A program made the position numbers and the translations under genes. Positions 18,318-25,481 of a stretch of 64,000 nt of DNA are shown here, in pieces; within the stretch, counting starts at the first letter, position 1; each line of letters opens with the position of its first letter. This stretch comes from Bacillota bacterium (lineage in GTDB: Bacteria; Bacillota; Sulfobacillia; JAJYWN01; JAJZPE01). The stretch spans positions 62,001 to 126,000 of the forward strand of contig JAJYMC010000034.1 in assembly GCA_021787335.1 (NCBI GenBank), in the 5' to 3' direction. Under the pieces are notes generated by a model that was not told where the DNA came from, ran no database searches, and saw only the letters and a list, made by a program, of their open reading frames with translations.

Positions 18318-18422
18318 CTCCGGGGCGGCGGTCGGCGTCCGGCCCGGGCATCCGGCGCGGCCCGGAGGGCAAAATAGGACGGTACGGCGACGCCCGGACC
18401 GCCTTGAGAAGCAGGATATAGC

Positions 18423-18446
18423 AACGTTTATGCGGAACTGTATAAT
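18423..18446 (+). promoter_or_regulatory. Candidate promoter for the MEMO/AMMECR1 gene
   Basis: A perfect TATAAT (18441-18446) stands 70 bases upstream of the gene start, in the only AT-rich patch of the gap. It is directly preceded by TG. No good -35 is present at 16-18 bases, so recognition would rest on the -10 or on an activator. Confidence 0.45.
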
Positions 18447-18515
18447 GGAGTGGACCCCGCGTGGGTCCCTCCGGCGGACCCCGGGCGTAGAGCCGTCGAA
18501 GGGGTGGTGGTAGCG

Positions 18516-19967
18516 TTGGAGGCGACCAATCAGACCGGCCCCGAGGCCGGTATCGTCATGGCCGGTGTCTCTCCGCACCCGCCGATCATTGTCCCCGAGG
18601 TGGGCGGGGCCGAGGCCGAGCGGGCCGCCGACACCAGTCGGGCCCTGCAAGAACTGGCCCGCCGGGTGAAGGCGGCCCAGCCCGAGACGGTCATCATCAT
18701 CAGCCCACACGCCCCGGTCTTCCGGGACGCCACGGCCATCCTCGGCGAACCGCGCCTGGAGGGCAGTTTCTCGGCCTTCGGGGCAGGCCAGGTCAAGCTG
18801 GCCCGGGAGAACGACCTCGAGCTGGTCCAACTCATCGAGGAGGAGATCGCCCGGGCGGGCCAGATGACCGTCCGCCTCGACCGCGAGACGGCCGCCCGCT
18901 ACGGGACCACCGCCGCGCTGGACCACGGCGTCCTCGTTCCGCTGTACTACCTCGACAAAGAAGGCGTCCAAAGCAAGCTGGTGGCCATGGCCATGGCCTT
19001 CCTCCCCCAGGAGGAGCTGTACGCCCTGGGGCGGGCCATCGACGCGGCCGCCCGGAAGTCGGGCAAGCGCGTGGTCCTCATCGCTTCGGGTGACCTCTCG
19101 CACCGGCTCCTGCCCGAGGCGCCGGCCGGCTACGACCCGGAGGCCAAACGCTTCGACCAGGCCGTCGCCGCCGCCATCAAGAAGGGCGACGTGGCCGACC
19201 TTCTGAACATCGACCCGAACCTCGTCGAACGGGCCGGGGAGTGCGGCTACCGGCCGCTGATCATGCTCTTCGGGGCCTTCGACGGGCGCAAGGTGGAGCC
19301 CGAGGTCCTGTCCTACGAGGGGCCCTTCGGGGTCGGTTACCTGGTGGCCTCGCTGGCCCCCGGCGGCGCGGACGCCGGGCGGGCCGTCGGCGACCGGCTC
19401 TTCGAGCGGCGCGCGGCCAAGATCCGGGAACGCCGGGCGGGCATGCACCCGCTGGTGGCCCTGGCCCGCGAGACCCTGGAGAGCTTCGTCCGCACGGGGC
19501 GCAAGCCCAAGGTGCCGGATGACCTCGGGAAGTGGCTCGGCGAGCGGGCCGGCGTCTTTGTTTCCCTGAAGAAGCACGGCGAGCTGCGGGGCTGCATCGG
19601 GACCATCGAGCCGACCACCGCCAGCGTCGCCCACGAGATCATCCAGAACGCCGTCAGCGCCGGGACCCAGGACCCGCGGTTCGACCCGGTCGAGCCGGAG
19701 GAACTGGACGAACTCGACTACTCGGTCGACGTCCTCGGGGCGGCCGAGCCCATCTCCGGCCTCGACGAACTCGACCCGGAGCGCTACGGGGTCATCGTCC
19801 AGAAGGGCGGCCGCTCGGGTCTGCTCCTGCCGCACCTGGAGGGCATCCACTCGGCCGAGCAGCAGGTCTCCATCGCCAAACAGAAGGCGGGCATCTCCCC
19901 GCATGAGAAAGACGTCCGCCTCTTCCGCTTCGAAGTCGTGAGGTTCCGTGACGACTCCGCCCGCTGA
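18516..19967 (+). CDS. amrA: AmmeMemoRadiSam protein: MEMO/LigB-like domain fused to AMMECR1
   Basis: This is a two-domain protein of the AmmeMemoRadiSam system, whose reaction is not known. Residues about 1-285 resemble MEMO / class III extradiol dioxygenases: S-P-H-P-P-I-I-V-P-E, I-I-I-S-P-H-A-P-V and A-S-G-D-L-S-H-R-L carry the histidines that bind metal in dioxygenases. Residues about 300-480 are AMMECR1, with L-R-G-C-I-G-T and N-A-V-S-A-G-T-Q-D-P-R-F. The TTG at 18516 has AAGGGG about 12 bases upstream; ATG at 18558 (M-A-G-V-S-P-H-P-P) is the alternative. The radical-SAM partner (21340) should follow directly but is separated by a tnpB insertion sequence. Confidence 0.85.
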   Translation: MEATNQTGPEAGIVMAGVSPHPPIIVPEVGGAEAERAADTSRALQELARRVKAAQPETVIIISPHAPVFRDATAILGEPRLEGSFSAFGAGQVKLARENDLELVQLIEEEIARAGQMTVRLDRETAARYGTTAALDHGVLVPLYYLDKEGVQSKLVAMAMAFLPQEELYALGRAIDAAARKSGKRVVLIASGDLSHRLLPEAPAGYDPEAKRFDQAVAAAIKKGDVADLLNIDPNLVERAGECGYRPLIMLFGAFDGRKVEPEVLSYEGPFGVGYLVASLAPGGADAGRAVGDRLFERRAAKIRERRAGMHPLVALARETLESFVRTGRKPKVPDDLGKWLGERAGVFVSLKKHGELRGCIGTIEPTTASVAHEIIQNAVSAGTQDPRFDPVEPEELDELDYSVDVLGAAEPISGLDELDPERYGVIVQKGGRSGLLLPHLEGIHSAEQQVSIAKQKAGISPHEKDVRLFRFEVVRFRDDSAR

Positions 19968-19984
19968 GCCAGGGCGGCTTCTCG

Positions 19985-20049
19985 GTTCATCTGCGACGCC
20001 CAGCCCCTTCGCATCCCCGAAGGCTCCGTCCGAGCCTCGATGTGTTTTG
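19985..20049 (-). ncRNA. Predicted omega-RNA 3' region / right end of the element
   Basis: In TnpB elements the guide (omega) RNA comes from the 3' part of tnpB and the right end. Here, reading on the - strand, AGGCTC/GAGCCT (20032-20037 with 20021-20026, five-base loop) is followed by CCTTCG/CGAAGG (20018-20023 with 20006-20011, six-base loop). The two stems share the bases at 20021-20023, so only one can form fully at a time. The guide segment would be host sequence beyond the right end, that is, the 3' end of the MEMO/AMMECR1 gene. Boundaries are inferred. Confidence 0.45.
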
Positions 20050-21138
20050 CTAGGCTGCTGCCCTGTGCAGGATGTTAATCGCGGCGTTTACGTCCCGGTG
20101 AAGCGATGCCCCGCATGTCGGGCAGCTGTGCCACCGCTCGGACAGCGGTTTTTGGACGAAGCCGCCGCAGCAACTGCAGGTCTGTGATGTGTTCCGCGGG
20201 TCGACCTCGAAAACCTGACGCCCAGCCTCTGCCGCTTTGGCCTTCAGGATGTTCACGAAGAGGTTCCAACCCACATCACTGATGCTTCTTGCCAGATGGC
20301 GGTTCTTGAGCATGTTCCCCACCCTAAGATACTCTACGGCGATGAGCCCGTATCTGTTGACCAATGATCGGGCGACCTTGTGCGCATTGTCTTTCCGCCG
20401 ATTAGCGATCTGCAGGTGAGCCCTGGCGAGCTGATGGACGGCCTTCCTTCTCCGGTTTGAGCCCTTTCCCCGCCGCGACACTTGCCGCTCCAATAGTTTG
20501 AGGTTCCTCTCCGCTCTTCGGAGGTACTTGGCTGCCGGGAAGAACTGGCCGTCGCTCGTAACCGCGAAGAATTCGAGCCCCAGATCCACTCCGCACGCCT
20601 GGTCGGAAGGCGGAAGGGTTACAGCGTCGACCTCACAGACGAAGGAAGCGTACCAACCATCGGCCTTCCGGGCGACGGTAACGGTCTTGATCCTACCTTC
20701 GAGCGGGCGATGGAACTTGAGCTTAACTCTCCCGACATGTTGGAGGTACAGCCTTCCGTCCTTGAGCCGGCAACCGTCGCCGTAAGCGGGGAATGTTATC
20801 GAGTCGTAGCGCCCCTTGGCCTTGAATCGCGGATAACCCGGCTTCCCGCCAGCTTTCGCCCGTCGGAAGAAGGCTTGGAACGCTTTGTCGAGACGGCGAA
20901 GCACGTCCTGAGCTGCGGAGTAGTTGACTTTGGCGAGGTATGGGTTCCGCTTCCGCTGCTCACTTAGCATATGGGCCTGGTCGTAGTAGTTCAGGGACTT
21001 GCCTTCGCGTTCATAGGCGTCTCGGCGCTCCTCGAGCGAGTGGTTATACAGGTGGCGACAGGTTTCCAGCATCTCCGCCAGGGCTTCAGACTGTGCCTTA
21101 CTGGGGTACAGACGGTACTGGAAGGCCTTAAGCACCAC
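20050..21138 (-). CDS. tnpB: RNA-guided endonuclease TnpB, IS200/IS605 family
   Basis: TnpB is the RNA-guided DNA nuclease of IS200/IS605 elements and the ancestor of Cas12. The 362-residue protein starts at GTG 21138, seven bases after GGAAAGGA; open reading farther upstream is noncoding. The N-terminus A-F-Q-Y-R-L-Y-P-S is typical. All three RuvC acidic residues are present: D in G-V-D-L-G-L-E-F-F, E in I-A-V-E-Y-L-R-V, D in H-R-D-V-N-A-A-I-N. The zinc ribbon is intact: C-S-C-C-G, then C-P-T-C-G. No frameshift is seen, so an active nuclease is predicted. A consensus promoter containing a LexA box lies 85 bases upstream. Confidence 0.93.
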   Translation of the reverse strand: MVLKAFQYRLYPSKAQSEALAEMLETCRHLYNHSLEERRDAYEREGKSLNYYDQAHMLSEQRKRNPYLAKVNYSAAQDVLRRLDKAFQAFFRRAKAGGKPGYPRFKAKGRYDSITFPAYGDGCRLKDGRLYLQHVGRVKLKFHRPLEGRIKTVTVARKADGWYASFVCEVDAVTLPPSDQACGVDLGLEFFAVTSDGQFFPAAKYLRRAERNLKLLERQVSRRGKGSNRRRKAVHQLARAHLQIANRRKDNAHKVARSLVNRYGLIAVEYLRVGNMLKNRHLARSISDVGWNLFVNILKAKAAEAGRQVFEVDPRNTSQTCSCCGGFVQKPLSERWHSCPTCGASLHRDVNAAINILHRAAA

Positions 21139-21222
21139 GTCACCGTCCTTTCCGGAACTCCGACCACTTCGCCGTGATGGAGTCAACCGTATTCCCGGCG
21201 CAAGCAGAGTCTTCCGGTTCCC

Positions 21223-21251
21223 ATTATACCCGAACACATGTTCGATGTCAA
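21223..21251 (-). promoter_or_regulatory. Consensus promoter of tnpB
   Basis: On the - strand a perfect TTGACA (21246-21251) is followed after exactly 17 bases by a perfect TATAAT (21223-21228). This is the strongest promoter match in the window. It reads toward tnpB, whose start is 85 bases downstream. Confidence 0.88.
21231..21244 (-). promoter_or_regulatory. LexA (SOS) box inside the tnpB promoter
   Basis: The spacer between the -35 and -10 boxes contains CGAACATGTGTTCG, an inverted repeat of CGAACA/TGTTCG around TG. It contains the GAAC-N4-GTTC core and fits the Bacillus LexA/DinR consensus CGAACRNRYGTTYC at 13 of 14 positions. An operator there would block polymerase and make tnpB damage-inducible. 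Binding is inferred from the sequence. Confidence 0.7.
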
Positions 21252-21289
21252 GGACTACCATATGGAAAGGAAGGGAAGGGCGCATTCCT

Positions 21290-21309
21290 CTGCCGCCTGA
21301 AGACGGCAG
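21290..21309. repeat. Left-end hairpin of the IS element
   Basis: CTGCCG (21290-21295) and CGGCAG (21304-21309) form a perfect six-base stem with the loop CCTGAAGA. Subterminal hairpins of this kind are bound by the Y1 transposase in IS200/IS605 elements. It lies just upstream of the next host gene. Confidence 0.55.
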
Positions 21310-21339
21310 TCCCCTGCGCCCGGATTCATGGGCACGCCG

Positions 21340-22374
21340 ATGCATGAGGCCATGTTCTGGCACCCGAGCGACGGCCAGGGGGGTGCCGAGGGCCGGGTGG
21401 ACTGCGTCCTGTGCCCGGTCTTCTGCCACATCGCCCCGGGGAAGCTCGGGGCCTGCCGGGCCCGCAAGAACGTCGACGGGACCCTCTTCAGCATGAACTA
21501 CGGCCTCGTCGCCTCCTACGGGATGGACCCTATTGAGAAGAAGCCGCTCTACCACTTCTATCCCGGGTCCTACATCTTCTCGCTCGGCACCTTCGGCTGC
21601 AACCTGCACTGCGCCTTCTGTCAGAACTGGGAGATCTCGCAGCAAGAGGCGCCGACCGCGCGACTTTCGCCGGATGAAGCGGTGGCCGCCGTCGAGCGGG
21701 CCGGGAGGCGCGAGGACTACTTCTCGGTGGGCCTCGCCTACACGTACTCGGAGCCGTTCATCTGGTACGAGTACGTCTACGACACGGCCCGCGCGGCCCG
21801 GAAGAAGGGCCTCAAGAACGTCATGGTCACCAACGGGTACGTGAACCCCGAGCCCCTCGAGGAGCTGCTGCCCTTCATCGACGCCATGAACGTCGACGTC
21901 AAGGGCTTCACCGAGGGCTTCTATAAGAAGGTCTGCCTCGGCAAGCGCGACCCGGTGCTGCACACGGTGGAGCGGGCCCACGCCGCCGGGGTCCACGTCG
22001 AGGTGACCAACCTCATCATCCCGACCCTCAACGACGACCCGGCCCAGATCGAGGCCCTCGTCGACTGGCTGGCCGGGGTCGACCCGCGGATCGCCCTCCA
22101 CTTCTCGCGCTACTTCCCTAACTACAAGCTGGACCTGCCGCCGACCCCGGCGACGACCCTGCGCCAGGCACGGGAGATCGCCAGGAGGAAGCTCAAACAC
22201 GTCTACATCGGCAACATCGGCGGGGTCGAGGGCAGCGACACCTTCTGCGAAGGCTGCGGCGAGGCCATCGCCGAGCGCGACGGGATGGCCCTGATCGGCC
22301 ACCACGTGGAGGGCGGCAAGTGCGTGTCCTGCGGGACCGCGGCCCCCTTCGTCGGGGACGTCAGGCTGTCATAG
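21340..22374 (+). CDS. amrS: AmmeMemoRadiSam system radical SAM enzyme
   Basis: This is a radical SAM protein of the AmmeMemoRadiSam system, a distant relative of pyruvate formate-lyase activating enzymes; its substrate is unknown. The 344-residue protein begins M-H-E-A-M-F-W and has an N-terminal cysteine pair region (C-V-L-C-P-V-F-C). The D-P-I-E-K-K-P-L-Y-H-F-Y-P-G-S block is diagnostic. The 4Fe-4S/SAM motif is C-N-L-H-C-A-F-C-Q-N-W-E-I-S. A C-terminal rubredoxin-like pair of cysteine knuckles (C-E-G-C-G near 300; C-V-S-C-G near 328) is present. I prefer ATG 21340, which aligns with the family start; ATG 21328 is also in frame. No ribosome binding site is evident, probably because the insertion replaced the original upstream sequence. 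Confidence 0.87.
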   Translation: MHEAMFWHPSDGQGGAEGRVDCVLCPVFCHIAPGKLGACRARKNVDGTLFSMNYGLVASYGMDPIEKKPLYHFYPGSYIFSLGTFGCNLHCAFCQNWEISQQEAPTARLSPDEAVAAVERAGRREDYFSVGLAYTYSEPFIWYEYVYDTARAARKKGLKNVMVTNGYVNPEPLEELLPFIDAMNVDVKGFTEGFYKKVCLGKRDPVLHTVERAHAAGVHVEVTNLIIPTLNDDPAQIEALVDWLAGVDPRIALHFSRYFPNYKLDLPPTPATTLRQAREIARRKLKHVYIGNIGGVEGSDTFCEGCGEAIAERDGMALIGHHVEGGKCVSCGTAAPFVGDVRLS

Positions 22375-22458
22375 GTTCGATGAATGGCACTGGGCTAGCC
22401 CCGGCGCTTGTTCAGACGTGACGACGCAAGGATTTCAGCAACGGAGGAGGCCGGTTCG

Positions 22459-23391
22459 ATGAGTGTGAGCATGAAGGGCAAGGACATCATCTCCTTGCAC
22501 GACCTGTCCCGGGAGGAGATCGAGCAGATCGTCGACCTGGGGGCCATGATGAAGCTGCGGCGCAAGGCCGGTGAGGAGCAGCAACTCCTGAAGGGCAAGA
22601 CCCTCGGGATGATCTTCACCAAGACCTCGACCCGGACCCGCGTCTCGTTCGAGGTGGGGATGGAACAACTCGGCGGGCACGCCCTCTATCTCGGGGCCAA
22701 CGACCTGCAGTTGAAGCTGGGTGAGACCATCGCCGACACGGCCCGCGTTCTTTCCAGGTACCTGGACGGCATCATGATCCGCACCTTCGCCCACAAGGAC
22801 GTCACCGACCTGGCCGAGTACGCCAGCATCCCGGTCATCAACGGCCTGACCGACCTGCTCCACCCGTGCCAGATCCTGGCCGACCTCCTGACCATCAAGG
22901 AGAAGAAGGGCCAACTCGACGGGCTGAAGCTGGCCTACGTGGGCGACGGCAACAACGTCTGCCACTCGCTGATGTTCGGCACGTCCAAGGTCGGCATCGA
23001 CATGGCCATCGCCACCCCGGAGGGCTACGAGCCCAACCAGGACATCACCAAGCTGGCCAACGAAGACGCCAAGGCGAGCGGGGCGACCATCGAGATCGGC
23101 AACGACCCCTTTGTCGCTGTCGACGGGGCCGACATAATCTACACCGACACCTGGGCCAGCATGGGCCAGGAGGCCGAGCACGCCAAGCGGGTCAAGGTGA
23201 TGAAGCCCTTCCAGGTCAACGCCAAGCTCGTCAAGGCGGCCAAGAAGGACTGCCTGTTCCTGCACTGCCTGCCGGCCCACCGCGGCGAGGAGGTCACCGA
23301 CGAGGTCGCCGACGGGCCGCACTCGGTCATCTTCGACGAGGCCGAGAACCGGTTGCACGCCCAGAAGGCCATCCTCGCCCTGGTCATGTAG
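22459..23391 (+). CDS. argF: Ornithine carbamoyltransferase
   Basis: This enzyme interconverts ornithine plus carbamoyl phosphate and citrulline plus phosphate. The 310-residue protein has the carbamoyl-phosphate motifs S-T-R-T-R-V-S-F-E and H-P-C-Q-I-L-A-D, the ornithine loop D-T-W-A-S-M-G-Q-E, and H-C-L-P-A-H-R-G-E-E-V-T. The S-M-G loop points to ornithine rather than aspartate or putrescine as acceptor. The ATG at 22459 follows GGAGGAGG. No other arginine biosynthesis gene is near, while an ornithine-degrading operon is 4 kb away, so a catabolic role (citrulline to ornithine) is plausible but inferred. The P-loop gene downstream (23474) probably shares the transcript. Confidence 0.93.
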   Translation: MSVSMKGKDIISLHDLSREEIEQIVDLGAMMKLRRKAGEEQQLLKGKTLGMIFTKTSTRTRVSFEVGMEQLGGHALYLGANDLQLKLGETIADTARVLSRYLDGIMIRTFAHKDVTDLAEYASIPVINGLTDLLHPCQILADLLTIKEKKGQLDGLKLAYVGDGNNVCHSLMFGTSKVGIDMAIATPEGYEPNQDITKLANEDAKASGATIEIGNDPFVAVDGADIIYTDTWASMGQEAEHAKRVKVMKPFQVNAKLVKAAKKDCLFLHCLPAHRGEEVTDEVADGPHSVIFDEAENRLHAQKAILALVM

Positions 23392-23409
23392 GGCGGCGGG
23401 ACGGTCCGG

Positions 23410-23458
23410 GCTTTAGTTAGATAAAGCACCACACAAAGACACAGCGGGGCTTAAGCCC
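23410..23458. repeat. Hairpin and 12-bp palindrome upstream of the first CpgS-like gene
   Basis: GCTTTA/TAAAGC (23410-23415 and 23422-23427, six-base loop) is followed by a perfect 12-bp palindrome GGGCTTAAGCCC (23447-23458), which ends just before the GGGGGAGGAG ribosome binding site. It could be an operator or an RNA hairpin that affects ribosome access. No T tract follows, so it is not a terminator. Confidence 0.35.
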
Positions 23459-23473
23459 TGGGGGAGGAGACCC

Positions 23474-24790
23474 ATGAAGAGGACGCGCGTTCTCATTCTG
23501 GGAGCCGCCGGACGCGACTTCCACAACTTCAACACGTTCTACCGCGATAGCGAGGCATATGAGGTGGTGGCCTTCACGGCCACCCAGATCCCCGACATCG
23601 ATGGCCGCCGGTACCCGCCCGAGCTGGCCGGCAAGCTCTACCCGCAGGGCATTCCCATTTTCGCCGAGTCCGAGATGATCCGGCTGATCAAGGACCTGAA
23701 GGTCGACGAGGCCGTCTTCTCTTACAGCGACGTGGCCTACGAGAACGTCATGCACAAAAGCGCGATGGTCCTCGCCGCCGGGGCCGACTTCCGGTTCCTC
23801 GGCCCGGACAAGACGATGCTCAAGTCGAACAAGCCGGTGGTCGCCGTCGGCGCCGTGCGGACGGGCGTCGGCAAGAGCCAGACCACTCGCCGGGTGGCCG
23901 AGATCCTCCGGGGGATGGGCAAGAAGGTCGTCGCCATCCGCCACCCGATGCCCTACGGCGACCTGGCCAAGCAGGCCGTCCAGCGCTTCGCGACGTACGC
24001 CGACCTCGATAAGCACCAGTGCACCATCGAGGAACGCGAGGAGTACGAGCCGCACATCGACCGCGGGGTCATCGTCTACGCGGGCGTTGATTACGAGGCC
24101 ATCCTCCGCGAGGCCGAGAAGGAAGCCGACGTCATCCTGTGGGACGGCGGCAACAACGACTTCCCCTTCTATCGCCCGGACATCATGATCACCCTGGTTG
24201 ACCCGCACCGGCCGGGCCATGAGCTGAGGTACCACCCCGGTGAGGTCAACCTCCGGATGGCCGACATCGTCGTCATCAACAAGATCGATACGGCGGCCCC
24301 GGAGGGCGTGGCCACCGTCCGCAAGAACATCGCCGAGATCAACCCGACGGCCGTCGTCGTCGACGCCGCCTCGCCGGTCAGCGTCGAGGGCTGGGAGCAG
24401 ATCCGCGGCAAGCGCGTCCTGGTCATCGAGGACGGCCCGACAGTCACCCACGGCGAGATGACCTACGGCGCCGGCGTCGTCGCCGCCCGCAAGTACGGGG
24501 CCGCCGAGATCATCGACCCGCGCGAGTACGCCGTCGGCTCCATCGCCGCCACGTTCGAGAAGTACAATCACCTGAGCACGGTCCTGCCGGCCATGGGCTA
24601 CGGGGCCAAGCAGATCAGTGAGCTCGAGGCGACCATCAACGCCGTCGACTGCGACCTCATCGTCGTGGCCACGCCCATCGACCTGCGCCGGGTGGCCAAG
24701 TTCACCAAGCCGGCCGTCCGCGTGCGGTATGATTTGCAGGAGATCGGGAAGCCGGACCTCAGCACGCTGCTCAAGGAGAAGCTGGGGTAG
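23474..24790 (+). CDS. P-loop enzyme annotated in relatives as cyclic 2,3-diphosphoglycerate synthetase (copy 1)
   Basis: This 438-residue protein belongs to a COG2403-like family of predicted P-loop NTPases distantly related to archaeal cyclic 2,3-diphosphoglycerate synthetase. Residues about 1-120 form a Rossmann-like domain (L-G-A-A-G-R-D-F-H-N-F-N). The Walker A motif is R-T-G-V-G-K-S-Q-T-T-R-R near 136-147. Then come W-D-G-G-N-N-D-F-P-F-Y, V-I-N-K-I-D-T and E-D-G-P-T-V-T-H-G. No biochemical role is established for bacterial members. It follows argF by 82 bases in the same direction, an association that suggests carbamoyl-phosphate or ornithine metabolism. A closely similar paralogue starts at 34868. 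Confidence 0.75.
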   Translation: MKRTRVLILGAAGRDFHNFNTFYRDSEAYEVVAFTATQIPDIDGRRYPPELAGKLYPQGIPIFAESEMIRLIKDLKVDEAVFSYSDVAYENVMHKSAMVLAAGADFRFLGPDKTMLKSNKPVVAVGAVRTGVGKSQTTRRVAEILRGMGKKVVAIRHPMPYGDLAKQAVQRFATYADLDKHQCTIEEREEYEPHIDRGVIVYAGVDYEAILREAEKEADVILWDGGNNDFPFYRPDIMITLVDPHRPGHELRYHPGEVNLRMADIVVINKIDTAAPEGVATVRKNIAEINPTAVVVDAASPVSVEGWEQIRGKRVLVIEDGPTVTHGEMTYGAGVVAARKYGAAEIIDPREYAVGSIAATFEKYNHLSTVLPAMGYGAKQISELEATINAVDCDLIVVATPIDLRRVAKFTKPAVRVRYDLQEIGKPDLSTLLKEKLG

Positions 24791-25207
24791 ACCCCGAAAG
24801 GCAGACGCCCAAGGACCCAAGCTCGTGGGATATACAGGGCCGAGCGGCAGACGAGGCCGCCCGGCCCTTCCGCATGCCATCTAGAGCGGTCGCAGGGGGG
24901 AACCAGACCGTGGGAACAATCGGGGTGCTTGGCCTGCGGCGGCCTTGGTTCTGGCCCCCCCACCAGCTTCTCGCTGACTCCGGCCCCCGAGAACGCAAAA
25001 GGAGGCCAGTGGCAGCCTCCTTTCCACCTCACGATACCTAGCGGGCCAAGGTCCAAGCGACCGGAGGCCCTTTGCCCATCTAGCCAGGGCATATCCAGGA
25101 CTTAAATCCGTTCAGATTTCGTTCGAATAGTATATTGCGGGAGATTACAACGTAAAATTAACACCGCTCAACTGGAGGAAATCGACAATAAAGAAGGAAT
25201 CTTCCGC
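24791..25207. other. Intergenic region at the left edge of the accessory island
   Basis: This 417-base gap holds no convincing gene. Its first half is GC-rich and contains one hairpin terminator (24998-25023). From about 25100 the sequence becomes AT-rich (AGTATATTGCGGGAGATTACAACGTAAAATTAAC), which marks the start of the lower-GC island and probably holds the promoter of the gene at 25208; I could not pick a clear -35/-10 pair. Confidence 0.5.
24998..25023 (+). terminator. Hairpin terminator after the first CpgS-like gene
   Basis: AAAGGAGGC (24998-25006) pairs perfectly with GCCTCCTTT (25015-25023) around an eight-base loop. The T tract is short (TTT within the stem, then CC), so strength is uncertain. 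It is the only terminator-like structure between the gene ending at 24790 and the island. Confidence 0.55.
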
Positions 25208-25477
25208 ATGGACGCTGAACGTAATGATTCCCCTGTAGGCTTTGTGGCCACAGGCCTTACCCATCGGGGAGGGAAAAAGGTGCGAATAGCAGTCAGGGTT
25301 CTCGATTCAAAAGGTAATGAGAGAGTTTTTGAGAGCGAAGCGCTCTATAAGGCTGCCCCTGAGCAGAAGGAAAGCCAAACGAACAGGGAGGCAGGCCCCT
25401 CTTTTGTGTTTCCGACCAGAACGGGCCCAGAAGCTCCTATCGTGATCTGGTCAGAAAGCTTCATCGAAGTGGACTGA
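25208..25477 (+). CDS. Hypothetical protein, 89 aa
   Basis: This is a small hydrophilic protein with no family I recognise. The ATG at 25208 follows AAGAAGGAATC at suitable spacing. The N-terminal half reads like a small beta-sheet protein (V-G-F-V-A-T-G-L-T, then V-R-I-A-V-R-V-L-D). The second half is rich in Pro, Glu, Gln and Ser and probably disordered, ending in V-I-W-S-E-S-F-I-E-V-D. There is no signal peptide or membrane segment. Base composition is well below that of the flanking core genes. It converges on the SDH_sah-like gene, whose stop is only five bases away. Confidence 0.55.
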   Translation: MDAERNDSPVGFVATGLTHRGGKKVRIAVRVLDSKGNERVFESEALYKAAPEQKESQTNREAGPSFVFPTRTGPEAPIVIWSESFIEVD

Positions 25478-25481
25478 GCAG

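Larger units (their letters stand above)
19975..21325 (-). mobile_element. IS200/IS605-type element with tnpB only
   Basis: An insertion sequence of about 1.35 kb sits between the two genes of the AmmeMemoRadiSam locus. It carries an intact tnpB on the - strand and no Y1 transposase tnpA. The left (5') end has a hairpin CTGCCG/CGGCAG (21290-21309) and the right end two overlapping hairpins (20006-20037), as expected for single-stranded-DNA transposons of this family. No target duplication is expected. The exact ends cannot be fixed from one copy; the limits given are approximate and are bounded by the host stop at 19967 and the next host gene at about 21340. Confidence 0.8.

Noticed and set aside
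21139-22305. The - strand frame of tnpB stays open for about 390 codons upstream, inside the amrS gene.
   Set aside because: That part is the shadow of amrS. TnpB homology begins at GTG 21138, and the promoter and element end lie between the two.
24873-25040. A 50-odd codon + strand frame starting at ATG 24873.
   Set aside because: It runs through a terminator hairpin and has no ribosome binding site or family similarity.
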